Source: Magicicada septendecula (Eukaryota; Arthropoda; Insecta; Hemiptera; Cicadidae). Taken from it: a stretch of 64,000 bases of DNA. The stretch spans positions 378,531,910 through 378,595,909 of the forward strand of contig CM068372.1 in NCBI GenBank assembly GCA_034769895.1, written 5' to 3'. Both the position numbers and the translations under genes were made by a program. Positions 11,441 to 21,607 of the stretch are shown here, in pieces. The notes beneath the pieces were generated by a model, which did no database searches, was not told where the DNA came from, and saw only the letters and a list, made by a program, of their open reading frames with translations. Position 1 is the first letter of the stretch. The number at the start of each line of letters is the position of its first letter.

Positions 11441-11860
11441 ATACTCAATTTTGTGTTGTGGTTTGGTCATGTTACATGCTTGTCAAGTTTCATTACATTT
11501 TTAATCAGTGTTCTTTGCTGTGAGTTTTACATTAATTATTCATAATTCTTCTTCTTCTTCTTATTACGTGTTTCTGGATTGTTCTCCGATGACACGATGT
11601 CACCTGTAGATCCTCTCTGCCACCGCCAAATATGAGTTGTCATTCAGTATTGTGTCTATACCAAATCCCCTCAGTCTCGGCACTCCTGGGATGTCCGTCC
11701 GGCAATCCACCAATGTGCTGTAAGGTCTCCTCATTCAGATGACAGCAGAATAATCATTATTCATAATGATTAGTTATGATGGTTGAGTGTTATTGGTACA
11801 GAAGAGGATGCTGCAGTTTCTCACTGTACACCATGTGCTAAATTTGTTCTGTGCGTTTGT
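11440..11860 (+). repeat. Merlin 5' end fragment, split by a LINE insert
   Basis: The sequences 11490-11546 and 11768-11850 together match the start of the Merlin element at 11870-11990 and the fragment at 23040-23280. They include the ATGATTAGTTATGATG word that begins the transposase ORF and the ACAGAAGAGGATGC word. The frame is broken just after it (TGAGTG). It is a dead tandem copy upstream of the better one. Confidence 0.7.
11547..11755 (-). mobile_element. LINE 3'-end insertion with (GAA)n tail
   Basis: Flanked by a 12 bp duplication ATTATTCATAAT (11535-11546 and 11756-11767). Read on the minus strand it ends in AAGAAGAAGAAGAA, the kind of simple-repeat tail seen on other LINE 3' ends in this window (compare 51330-51350). 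The body is too short and decayed to assign to a LINE clade. It split the Merlin fragment, so it is younger than that fragment. Confidence 0.75.
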
Positions 11861-11938
11861 GTTACGTTACTAACCTAACAAGTAATCAGTTACATTTTTA
11901 ATCGGTGTTATTTGTTGTAAGTACATTAATTATTCAGA

Positions 11939-12874
11939 ACGATTAGGTATGATGAACTGTCGAATCTTATTAGTACAGAAGAGGATGCAATTTCTTTTCT
12001 TCAAGGAAAAGGTCTGATTCATAATCCTCGTCGTTGCATCAACGGGCATGATATGGTATTGATCATGGGACAGCGACCACGTTGGTGTTGCAATAAGTCT
12101 ACTTGCCATGAGTATAAGGTACTTCGCCAAGGCACATTTTTAGAGGGGTCCAAATTACCACTGAGAAAAATAATTTTGTTTATTTATTGCTGGTGTGAAG
12201 GGCGTAGTAGTCTGAAAAACAGTAAAAATCAACTGGAAATCGGCACCAGCACACACACAGACTGGACGGCTTACTTAAGATATATCTGTACCTTAGACAT
12301 CTTGAGCAACCCACAGAAAATTGGAGGACCGAATTTAACTGTTGAAATTGACGAGAGTGTCTTTGCCAAGAGAAAAAATAATGTTGGCCGGGTGTTACCA
12401 CAGCAGTGGGTATTTGGTGGATACTGCTGGGAAACGAAGGAATGCTTCTTGTGTTGTGTCGAAGATCGGTCAGCAGCTACCCTCCTCCCTCTCATAGTGG
12501 CAAATATTGAACCAGGGTCCACTATAATATCAGATGAGTGGCGTTCATACCGACAAATTGTTAATTTGCCACATCAGTACAGTCATTTGACTGTAAACCA
12601 TCGTTTATACTTTGTGGATCCTCAAACGGGAGCGCATACACAAGGCATAGAAAGCATGTGGCGGTCCTGTAAACGCCGAAACAAGATTGAATGTGGTACA
12701 AGAAGGGAACTCTTAGATACCTATTTGAGTGAGTTCATTCGGCGAACAAGAAATGCAAACCACGATTTGTTTGAGAAAATGCTGGATGATATTAAAAAAT
12801 ATACGTCCCTTCATACACACCCCACAGAGGTCCAGAATATCTTTCCAGGCGATGAATCGAGAATAATTATGTAG
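11939..12874 (+). CDS. Merlin (ISXO2-like) transposase, start codon changed
   Basis: DDE transposase of the Merlin superfamily (related to bacterial IS1016/IS1595), which cuts and pastes its own element. The frame is open from 11930 to the stop at 12874 (311 residues from 11939). A Cys/His zinc-binding region lies near residues 30-58 (CINGH ... WCCNKSTCHEY). Counting from the in-frame ATG at 12053, the catalytic acids are D100 (EIDESVF), D161 (IISDEWRSY) and E200 (HTQGIESMW), with the usual HTQG before the last. The natural start seems to be the codon at 11939-11941, which is ACG here but ATG in the related fragments at about 11769 and 23158. So the ORF is intact except for its start; initiation at 12053 would remove the zinc region. 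Confidence 0.9.
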   Translation, partial: TIRYDELSNLISTEEDAISFLQGKGLIHNPRRCINGHDMVLIMGQRPRWCCNKSTCHEYKVLRQGTFLEGSKLPLRKIILFIYCWCEGRSSLKNSKNQLEIGTSTHTDWTAYLRYICTLDILSNPQKIGGPNLTVEIDESVFAKRKNNVGRVLPQQWVFGGYCWETKECFLCCVEDRSAATLLPLIVANIEPGSTIISDEWRSYRQIVNLPHQYSHLTVNHRLYFVDPQTGAHTQGIESMWRSCKRRNKIECGTRRELLDTYLSEFIRRTRNANHDLFEKMLDDIKKYTSLHTHPTEVQNIFPGDESRIIM

Positions 12875-13229
12875 TTACTGGAACAATCTGGGGATTCACA
12901 GACACTGAACTCGCCGTATTAATGTAGAAGCGTGTAGAGTCACCTCCTTACCACTCACGACTACCTGTGGCTAGCTGGTGTTTCTGTAAAAACACAATAT
13001 TCATCGTCTAACATTTTCTAGATAAAGAAGGAACATGCATTATGGTTAATAAGTTAGTATTATTACATACACAGTTTTAATAGGTTAGTACAGTATTAGA
13101 TATCTACCACTTTTTAGATTAAGAAGGAGTATGCACTATGGTTAATAGCTTATGCTACAAGATACATAAGTGTTTATTTTAAAAATTAGTACAGTAACTA
13201 CAAGACAGGTTACATGAACAATTGCTGGA

Positions 13230-13640
13230 AGAAATGGAGAATAAACAGTTACAGTGAGGTCAAAAGATATAGAATAGAGATGCAGTTTCTGTTCTTGAAG
13301 AAAAAGGATTGCTTGATAATCGTCGATATTGCATTAATGGAATGGGCATGAAACAGTGTTGGATCTTGGAAATTGACAACTTTGGTGTTGTAGTAAGAGA
13401 GCTTGCCACATGTATAAGTCAGTTCGCCAGGACACATGGTTTGAGAGGACCAGACTGCTGCTCAGAACAATAATTTCATTTATTTACTGCTGATGTGATC
13501 AGCGTACCAATGTGAAACAGTGAAATTAACTGGAAACCAACCACAACACTCATGTAGAGTAGACGTATTATTTAAGAAGTTTCTGTGCCTCAACCTAGTA
13601 CTAAATCCAGTATACTGTAACAGGATGTACTGTTTCACAC
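13230..13640 (+). pseudogene. Degenerate Merlin transposase copy
   Basis: Collinear with the start of the 12 kb transposase. It has GATGCAGTTTCTGTTCTTGA, then TGATAATCGTCGATATTGCA, then TTGGTGTTGTAGTAAG, then ACAATAATTTCATTTATTTA, matching 11980-12240 but with many stops and indels. It stops matching near 13560. It is an old broken tandem copy, clearly more diverged than the one at 11.9 kb. Confidence 0.75.
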
Positions 13641-13654
13641 TGTAAATAAAGAAG

Positions 13655-13675
13655 ACAGGCAATAATATATATATA
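13655..13675. repeat. (AT)n microsatellite
   Basis: Short run of TA/AT repeats. A purine-rich low-complexity block (AGGGAGGGGGAAGAGAGAGA) follows at 13862-13885, and an (AAT)n run lies at 14083-14100. Confidence 0.9.
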
Positions 13676-14422
13676 TATATCTGTGTGTAGGCTGAGGAGA
13701 ATGGAATGGCTGTTTACTTACCACTTTACCTGGTACTTTGGTCACTTAACCAAAAATTTGTCCATTTTAAGTACAGACTCTAACCTATCAGATTGCAATG
13801 TAACTGGAATTTGTTGAAAACAATATTAAACTATCACTCATATATTCAACCCCCCCACAGATAGAGGGAGGGGGAAGAGAGAGATAGTTATATATCATTG
13901 TTGAATAATTAAGACATTCCTTTTAACAAAAATTACTTTTTAATTAAATTATTATGTCTATTAGTTATACAACTATTTATTTTTACTTTAATTATATTTA
14001 TGTTTCTGAAGTAATATTAAATACAATACAATTATTAAAATAAAAGTATATTTTTGTTATCAAGTATTTTATTTTTGTTGAATAATAATAATAATAATAA
14101 CATAAGAATATAGAATAAAGTAATTTGTAAATATATCGTTATACTTTTGACATGTAAAGTAGTATACATGAATAGTTTACTCTCATACAATATACAAATT
14201 TGTTGGAAAATATCACACATACTACTTGGCAAGTGTTCAACACTGATTTAAAAATGTTTTGTTTAATGCAAACAGTGAAACACACTATATACAAGAAATA
14301 GAACTCATCATGAACGTAACATGATTATATTACTTCTTATGGTATAAGAATATATCGGTTTTTTGTTTAATATCCACTTGTAAAGGAAAAAATACAGCAG
14401 ATAATTATTTTATAAGTAACTT

Positions 14423-14610
14423 TGTTACAGCTCTTACCACATAATGTGCCTGCTTTTAATAATATTCTCAAAGGATTTTTAAATTACAAACCTGAATATA
14501 GTGCTGGAATACATAATCGATTTTTCCATTCACAGCCACGTTTCACACTAAATCACGAATCTCTGTATGTTCTGGTATTTTCAATTCTCTGTTCAAAAAA
14601 GACAAAGAAG
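14423..14610 (+). other. Unrecognised exon-like ORF
   Basis: After an acceptor-like TTTGTTACAG (ending about 14429) the frame reads LLPHNVPAFNNILKGFLNYK then PEYSAGIHNRFFHSQPRF and TLNHESLYVLVF, before turning into lysine/asparagine-rich AT-type sequence. The composition is more protein-like than its neighbours. I do not recognise it and see no clear downstream donor. It could be a host exon or a fragment of a transposon protein. Confidence 0.25.
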
Positions 14611-14659
14611 AATAAAATAAACTTCATAAATACAGAAATGAAGACACAATGTATTATCT

Positions 14660-15138
14660 AAATATAATTAATGTTTTCAAAGAATAAAAGGCAATCAAAA
14701 CAAAAAGAGAAATATCATAATAAATAAATAATTGGGAAATAGAGAATAAAAACTCATGGAATAAATAATTTAATGACAGTGACAAACAATGACCATAATA
14801 CCCAGGAGTGAAGATCAAATGACAAAAACTGTACATAGTAATGTATAAATAGAAATATAATATATAAATGTGTAAAACTAGTATGTAAGAAATAAGACAT
14901 TGTGAATAAACCTATTTAACTATGAGGAGGTCTGCGCACCTCAGACAGTTATTTTGTATCATTGAACTACATAATGTGAATGATATAAATTTTACAAATA
15001 TAATATCAAACTATAATTATAAAAGTTTTGGGAACTTGTTGTGTGACAGTGCTAGAAAGAGAAATAACAGTGAAATACGTTAAAAAGGAAAAAATCGTGT
15101 ATAGTGAAAGTGATTATACATAATTATAATATGAACAT
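14660..15138. other. No gene recognised; BEL insertion site at right edge
   Basis: AT-rich DNA. The last five bases, AACAT (15134-15138), are the left target-site copy of the BEL element. Nothing else is supported. Confidence 0.6.
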
Positions 15139-15643
15139 TGTTGCGTCTTAGAAGCTCTCGATGAATCTTGAGTTGTTATTAGGAATGCTATTTGGAGTTA
15201 GCTGGTCAGAGATGAAATAATTGAGTGGACTGTATAATGCTTCTAGAAATAATTGTTTATTGAGAGTTAAAGACACATAATTGATTGCTGGCGCGTGTAG
15301 TTTTTAACGCGGCATAAGTGCCGGAGAATTAAGATAGAAATAAAATATTGGCGTACATGACAGTGTATGAGCTGAACTTGTCTAAGTAAATTGTAGCATG
15401 GTGAGCATGCTATTAGTATTAAATATTGAAAAACTTTAAGTAGCCGTGGCTGGCGATTGAAACGAGTGGCCTGCTCAGAGTCTGGAGAAGAACTGATTTA
15501 ATTTTGACTGCAGTCAGCCTGTCTCAAGACCGGCTGCAGATAGCATTGAAAAACGTGACGTCACCTACATGCGCCACAATGCAGTATTTTATAATACAAA
15601 GTTCACATAGGTTCAGAGTTTATATAGATACAAAGTTTGTCCA
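15139..15643 (-). repeat. BEL 3' LTR (left on the window)
   Basis: 505 bp. On the minus strand it begins TGGACAAACTTTG and ends AAGACGCAACA. It aligns without gaps to 21098-21602. The sequence just inside it, GCGGGCAGTA, is the expected place of the polypurine-type primer. Confidence 0.95.
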
Positions 15644-16040
15644 TACTGCCCGCACAAAATCGGGGCGATTTTGCAACTTAATTAATTGTGTGAAAAGTAC
15701 ATGGTAATTGATATTACATGATAATAAATAACAATTGCTAATACAATAACAACGACATAAAAAATTGACATGTATAACAGTAGAGCAATGACAACCAGAA
15801 AATTAATAGTAAATAACAATATGATTAACATACCAAATTCATGTAAGGATTACAAAATACATAATGATTTACGTTACATGGTAATAGAACTATAATAATA
15901 AAATTCCATAACACATAAAAACATGGCAATGATACATGAGAATACGACAATCAGATATAATAATTAGCAGTACATAATAATGAGATAATGATCACGAAAG
16001 ATTCAATAATCTGTAACAGGTAATAATACAATGACAAAGA

Positions 16041-16380
16041 CATAATAATTTACATGCATGATATTGGAATAACATTCCCCAAAAAATACATAACCATAGA
16101 GTAAATACAATAGTGAAAAACATAATAATTGATACAATAATATTATAATAACAATCCCCAAGAAATCCAAAAATACATAACCATAGAGTAAATACAATAG
16201 TGAAAAACATAATAATTGATACGATAATATTATAATAACAATTCCCAAAAAATTCGAAAATACATAACCATAAAATAGCACAATAGCAAAAGACATAATA
16301 ATTAATACAATAATATTAGAATCATAATCCCAAAAAAATTCCAAAATACCCATAAACATGATAGTGATACACAATATCAC
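16041..16380. repeat. Minisatellite, four units of 80-87 bp, in BEL 3' region
   Basis: Units begin with CATAATAATT at 16041, 16121, 16208 and 16294 (periods 80, 87, 86) and share ATACATAACCATA and CAATAGTGAAAAACATAAT. It lies between the integrase region and the 3' LTR. Minus-strand ORFs across it are hydrophobic repeats, most likely a by-product of the AT-rich unit. Confidence 0.85.
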
Positions 16381-16499
16381 AATAGACATAATAATAGTGT
16401 AGTAATCATAACAATATAAATCATGTGATCGCCCCGGGAATGTCCCGGGCGTGAAGCAAGGTAATGCGATAAAGTTCACATTGCTGCTACCTGTCGCAT

Positions 16500-17480
16500 G
16501 ATGCTCATGCGGCTAGTCTAATGCCACCGGATGTGGGCATAATTTATGAATGGGCCGACCCCCGATGTAGGATACCATGTGCGGTGCGAACATCCGCGAC
16601 GCGCACTATTGAGTCCTGACCTGAATAAACATTCGTGACTACCCCGCGTTTCCACTGAAGGGGGGGGATTTTCATCTAGAATAAGGACGAGTTGTCCGGG
16701 AATCAAATTTTTTGACGTAATGCGCCATTTGTTGCGTTGTTGCAACTGGTGCAAGTATCTTTTGACCACCTGTTCCAAATAGATTGGGTGAATCTTTGGA
16801 GCAGCTGCCATCTGCCCAAACGACTAATATTCACTTGGGAATAGTCAGGTTCCGGGAGTGCCGTGAGCAGAGAACCAACCAGGAAATGAGCTGGAGTTAA
16901 AGGTTTGGGGTCCCTAGTCATTGGAGACGGCGAACAAAGGGCGTGAGTTGAGGCAGGCCTCTATCTGAGTTAAGATAGTGTAATACTCCTCGAAAGTAAG
17001 AATGGTTCCGCCTACCACGCGCCGTAAATGAAACTTGACACTCTTGACTCCGCTTTCCCACAGGCCACCGAAATGCGGTGCTGAGAGGGGAATAAAGGAC
17101 CAATTAATGCCTTGGGAACTGGTAAAATCCTGGACGGACTGCTCAAAACCCTTAGACTGCAAAAGTTTATGTAATTCGTGCAGTGTGCTACTTGCACGAT
17201 GAAAATTTGTTCCATTGTCGGAAAATATCTGATCAGGGATACCTCTACGCGCAGTGAACCATTTTAAGGCCGCTCTAAAGGCGTCTGATGTCAGATCTGA
17301 GACTAGTTCCAGGTGAATGGCCTTAGTGGTCATGCATATAAATAAAGCAATATAAGCTTTTGACGTTGATCTTGAACGCTGCCCGCCATGACGTACAAAT
17401 ACCGGACCGGCATAGTCGACTGCAGACTGGGAAAATGGCTTAGCAGGCGTGACACGGGAGGGGGTAATTGTCCTAATAAT
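16500..17480 (-). pseudogene. BEL integrase, frameshifted
   Basis: Minus-strand integrase core and tail in several frames. The core starts MTTKAIHLELVSDLTSDAF (17333), has DQIFSDNGTNF with the second catalytic Asp, and PHFGGLWESGVKSVK with the catalytic Glu. Then come LTPAHFLVGSLL, RLGRWQLLQRFTQSIWNRW and ITSKNLIPGQLVLILDENP, typical of the BEL C-terminal domain. Frame changes are needed near 17465 (a run of C), about 16905 (overlapping ORFs), 16770 and 16665 (C run). All sit at or near homopolymers and look like decay, not programmed events. Confidence 0.88.
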
Positions 17481-18990
17481 TGGTTTGCGCCCCTAGCACG
17501 GAATCTAAAACAGGTGATACGTTTATGTATTACCGAACGTATATAAGATTTGTCATTAATTATCCAATATTTCCGTCGTAGAGAGAACTGAGTCAGTTGT
17601 ACACCAGCGTGTAATAAACGAAGGTGCTCGCTTTGCATAATTAATTTGCTGAGATGAGAGTGTGGGTGTAGTATGATTTGGTGTTTGCTCTCGTAGTTGA
17701 GCTGGGAGTGCTGAAGGCATCCTCCTACGCGTAATATTCCTGACTTGTCCAGAAAGAGGTTAAGTGAAAGAATTTTACTGTTATGAGGGATGCAGCGTTT
17801 CGCCTCAAGCTCCTTGATTTCGATGCCAAAGTGCGACTTCTGGGACTGGCGAATAAAAACCAAAAGTGTACCATGTAACTCATGGGAGGTTAAAAAGGAA
17901 GTGTTCCTATCCTCTGTGGGAAGCCTAGAGTTCCGAATGAATCGATGGCAATACGAAAACACGCGAAGGAGTTTTGAGAGCGATGAGTAGTTTTCAAAAT
18001 AATTAGATGTGGATAATGCGACAATCAATGAGGTTTGGACCTGTTTCCGTTGTTCCTGCTCAAGCTCGGGATGAGTGCAGGACGAATGGGCATCGAAGGC
18101 ACAGATGGGCCATGATGATGACTCATGGGCAGGGTTCTGCTTGGACTTGAGTTCCAGTGATTGGAACCTGCGTATAGCGCCGGAGAGAGAATCGCCTAAA
18201 TGACAATTGTGTAACCTGCGTGGTAGGGATACCACAAATCTGCCATCATTATTACGGACAGTATTAGATACAAAATGATTTTCGCATTCCGAGTCCTCAA
18301 CGGAGGGAGCATGAATAGCAACGTCCTCTAACTTCCAAAAGTCCTTTAGTTGCGAGAAAATGGCATTATCATCTTCACATACCATGAATGATGAAACCGG
18401 TTTTGTCATATCGACATTAAATGGCAAGTTACCTGCGAGAATGAATCCCAATTTCGTCTCCTGTATTATGGGGAAATGTGGGCCACGGATAAATTTGACA
18501 GGTTCAATTAATTGTAAGTAATACTGAGCACCAAGCAATATGTCGATTTGCGAAGAAAAGTTCAGCTGCGGGTCAGCTAGAAATATGCCCTTTGGTAAGT
18601 TTAGCGAGGAGATGTCAAATGATTCCGCAGGGAGATTATTTGTGATATTGGGAAGCACAGCGCAATGTATGTTCAAATTAAAATTCTTATAGCGTGAATG
18701 CAACCTTACCCTAGTACTGAAATCAGCTTGAGATAATGAATTATTTATACCCGTGATGGGTAATTGAGATTTAATCAGTTTTAGACCCATGCGGCGGGCG
18801 AAACTCATGGTGTAGAAATTAGCTTGCGATCCTGAGTCCAATAAAATCCTAACTGGGTGCTTCCTACCTGCATGGTCAGTTGTCATGCAGACCGCGGTGG
18901 ATAATAATATAGACTTGTTTGTTTGCAATTTTAACGAAGACTGATTGTTCCTGGATGAAGCGTTATTGCTAGATATATGGATCATTGTGT
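17480..18990 (-). pseudogene. BEL Pol: A17 protease fused in frame to pre-integrase region
   Basis: The open frame 18985-17330 (551 codons) begins after the last zinc knuckle. The aspartic protease motif ILLDSGSQANF lies at about residues 47-57 and the A17-domain words FDISSLNLPKG, IDILLGAQYY and ETKLGFILAGNLP follow. At about residue 275 (GDSLSGAIRRFQSLE) a normal BEL protein would enter the reverse transcriptase. Here it goes directly to SYCHRFIRNSRL, RVGGCLQHSQL and the HLRLLHAGVQLTQFSLRRKY zinc-binding region before integrase. RT and RNase H have been removed without breaking the frame. The last part is shifted out of frame near 17465. Confidence 0.9.
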
Positions 18991-19320
18991 GGTGGCGTTT
19001 AGCACAAGTTCTGCAAGAAAATTTGGAAGGACAGTGTGCAAAATCATGGCCTGGACGTAGGCAATTTAAGCAAAGTTTATTTTTAATTAGAATACTTTTT
19101 CACTCCAGGAGTAATCGCTACAAACTGTGTACACTCAGCAAGGCGGTGTTTACCTTTGCACAGCTGACATATGTTATTTCCAATATATGAGCATGGAATG
19201 TCGTCTTAGAAATATTAACCGGTTTAATTGCTTTGCGATATGGACTCTTACCACTAACATGTATCTTGTTTACGGAGCTGGTCGCGCCGTCCAAGTTTTG
19301 TAATAACTGCCTTCGGTTAT
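18960..19320 (-). pseudogene. BEL Gag zinc-knuckle region, frameshifted
   Basis: Minus-strand reading gives CQLCKGKHRLAEC, then after a frame change CLNCLRPGHDFAHC and CRTCAKRHHTMIH, the nucleic-acid-binding CCHC series between Gag and Pol in BEL/Pao elements. The second knuckle is typical of the family. A frame change near 19085 and stops separate it from the Gag ORF. Confidence 0.82.
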
Positions 19321-19377
19321 TTAAAAATTTTATAAAAAACTGAAATTAGGAAATCGTTCGTCCGACAAGCTTTCTTT

Positions 19378-20148
19378 CTAGAGCCGACATGTATGATTAT
19401 CATGTTTCTGCGTTAAGTATTGAACTAAAATCATTTCAAATGTATTTACGGGTAGATTTAATGAATTTAAGGCATTTATATTCGCAGTGATCTCGTCAAT
19501 GAACCTGGAAATGCTAACCCTGGACTCTTGTTGTACGGACTTGACGCCCAAGACATTCCCTATGTGATGGGCTGATACAATTAATTTGCTGTCGTACCTG
19601 TTTTTTAATAAATCAATGGCTACCGCATAATTTTCATGAGTGATTGGAAGAGATTTTATTACATTTAACGCCTCGTCACTCAATGAAGAGTGCAAGTAGT
19701 GTAATTTTTGAATATCCGTCAGGTCAGTTCCACAAATATATTTATAATAGTGTTGCCAATCAATGATGCTACCTGAGAAGGAAGGCAATTTAATCGGTTC
19801 TAACTGTATCGGGGAGGTTTTAATTAGCGTAATTTCAGTTTGAATCAACGGTTTCTGGTTCACCTCCTCTACTTGTTTTAATAAATGGTGTAACTTGCAT
19901 TCGATATTGCAGAGATCATCCTCTGTTTGAACTCTGTCACTGACTGATGCGAAATCTGAATCGTCAGCCTCAATTTGAGTCTGAATATCGTCATATTTAG
20001 CGGACAATTCCATCAAATGGCGGAGCTTAATTTTTAATGCATGATGATTGCTTATGTCTGGATCGAAATTATCAGCGAAAGTATTCACGCCAGATATGGA
20101 CGCCTTAATTGTGCCCCGTTTCTTTATTAACGCCTTCACATCAGCCAT
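19378..20148 (-). CDS. BEL Gag (DUF1759-like), ended by a stop
   Basis: 256-residue open frame starting MADVKALIKKRGTIKASI. It has the usual BEL N-terminal helical region (residues 1-100), then LEPIKLPSFSGSIIDWQHYY, DIQKLHYLHSSLSDEALNVI and LLKNRYDSKLIV, typical of the DUF1759 capsid-type domain. It ends DNHTCRL followed by TAG where a Trp is expected before KESL, so the stop is probably a TGG-to-TAG mutation. The reading continues in the same frame for about 45 bases toward the zinc knuckles. Confidence 0.92.
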   Translation of the reverse strand: MADVKALIKKRGTIKASISGVNTFADNFDPDISNHHALKIKLRHLMELSAKYDDIQTQIEADDSDFASVSDRVQTEDDLCNIECKLHHLLKQVEEVNQKPLIQTEITLIKTSPIQLEPIKLPSFSGSIIDWQHYYKYICGTDLTDIQKLHYLHSSLSDEALNVIKSLPITHENYAVAIDLLKNRYDSKLIVSAHHIGNVLGVKSVQQESRVSISRFIDEITANINALNSLNLPVNTFEMILVQYLTQKHDNHTCRL

Positions 20149-20159
20149 GACCGAAATTT

Positions 20160-20960
20160 AAAAATATGATTTGAAACCGATAATTAGATATAGAGAAGGT
20201 GAACAGTTGTTGTAATTTTGAATAATTTGCTACAATCTGATATAATGCGGGAGCCAGTGATCTGTGTACACCTTAATATATGACTGACTATAATAGGTAC
20301 TTAATTTGCTTAAAACTAGTTATGAACGTTATCGAAAATATAAATCATTCGACATGACAATATACCTATAGCCTTATCACATCACTTAAATTTCTTAATG
20401 CGTCATTGCACAACTGTGTAAAGGAGAATTTATGTACATATGAAAATCTAAATAAAAATATAAGCATATGGCCACTTGGATAATAATAGTCGATCTGTTT
20501 CTGTAAAAATTATTAATAATGTTGTATTAAATGTTATTAACTCTGTGCAAAAATGTTACTTAGATTGCCATAATTATATATGAAAAGATTATAAAAAAAA
20601 ATGAAAGTTTATAATCACGTGGATGTTGAATCCCGGCGTGCTGAAGCTGGCTTCGATCCCGCTGCTCGATCCTGTTAGAAGTTGTTGCACCTCTTGTCTC
20701 TACCGGTCAGATGACGCCTGATGTTGTAGCTCTCCACAATTTTAAAGTTGTGGAACTTTTTCGTTGTAGAATAATTGATGCTGTCCTGCCGTGTCCCATT
20801 GTCTCTGGTTTGCTGCTGTGCAGAATCTTGCAGTGTTGATTATGAAGTAATTTTTAGAATAATAGAGGTACGCAACTGCCAGCAATCTGAAGTTGAAAAT
20901 GTTGGGGCTTGAACCAAACGTCGTTTGGACCCATTAAATGAAATGTTAATGCGGTCGCAG
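20160..20960 (-). other. BEL 5' leader
   Basis: Untranslated leader between the primer-binding repeats and Gag. No ORF is supported. A GC-richer part lies at 20620-20840. Confidence 0.6.
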
Positions 20961-20961
20961 T

Positions 20962-21097
20962 GGACCAAAATGTGAAATCCGTCCCGTGAGGACCAAAATG
21001 CGGTCGCGTTGGACCAAAAATGCGAAATCCTGCCCGGATGACCAAAATGCTGTCGCTGTGGACCAAGAAATGTGAAATCTGGCCCGGAGGACCAAAA
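20962..21097 (-). repeat. Tandem primer-binding-site-like units, BEL leader
   Basis: Units of 49 bp start with GGACCAAAA at 20962, 21011 and 21060; the last is cut by the LTR at 21098. On the minus strand each gives CATTTTGGTCC followed by a GC-rich word. The one touching the LTR reads TGGTCCTCCGGGCCAGA, a likely tRNA primer site (close to the complement of a tRNA-Tyr 3' end as I recall it). Multiple copies mean several possible priming positions. Confidence 0.7.
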
Positions 21098-21602
21098 TGT
21101 TGCGTCTTAGAAGCTCTCGATGAATCTTGAGTTGTTCTTAGGAACGCTATTTGGAGTTAGCTGGTCAGAGATGAAATAATTGAGTGGACTGTATAATGCT
21201 TCTAGAAATAATTGTTTATTGAGTGTTAAAGAGACATAATTGATTGCTGGCGCATGTAGTTTTTAACGCAGCATAAGTGCCGGAGAATTAAGATAGAAAT
21301 AAAATATTGGCATACATGACAATGTATGAGCCGAACTTGTCTAAGTAAATTGTAGCATGGTGAGCATGCTATTAGTATTAAATATTGAAAAACTTTAAGT
21401 AGCCGCGGCTGGCGATTGAAACGAGTGGCCTGCTCGGAGTCTGGAGAAGAACTGATTTAATTTTGACTGCAGTCAGCCTGTCTCAAGACTGTCTGCAGAT
21501 AGCATTGAAAAACGTGACGTCACCTACATGCGCCGCAATGCAGTATTTTATAATAAAAAGTTCACATAGGTTCAAAGTTTATATAGATACAAAGTTTGTC
21601 CA
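21098..21602 (-). repeat. BEL 5' LTR (right on the window)
   Basis: 505 bp, same termini as the left copy. Since the genes are on the minus strand this is the 5' LTR and should hold the promoter. The primer-binding region follows immediately on its left. Confidence 0.95.
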
Positions 21603-21607
21603 AACAT

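Larger units (their letters stand above)
15139..21602 (-). mobile_element. BEL/Pao LTR retrotransposon, internally deleted
   Basis: Complete by its ends: two 505 bp LTRs (15139-15643 and 21098-21602), TG...CA termini when read on the minus strand, and a 5 bp target duplication AACAT (15134-15138 and 21603-21607). Minus-strand order is leader with repeated primer-binding-like units, Gag, zinc knuckles, A17-type protease, then directly the pre-integrase and integrase regions. Reverse transcriptase and RNase H are absent. By eye the LTRs differ at about 16 positions with no indels (near 3%), so the insertion is not brand new. Several one-base frameshifts and at least one stop disable the remaining ORFs. 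Confidence 0.95.

Noticed and set aside
15992-16479. Hydrophobic minus-strand ORFs as membrane proteins
   Set aside because: They are translations of the AT-rich 80-87 bp tandem repeat inside the BEL element; similar hydrophobic peptides appear in more than one frame.
17330-17480. Programmed frameshift between BEL Pol and integrase
   Set aside because: The shift lies in a C run in the middle of a domain that is continuous in normal BEL elements, so it is decay or a sequencing error.
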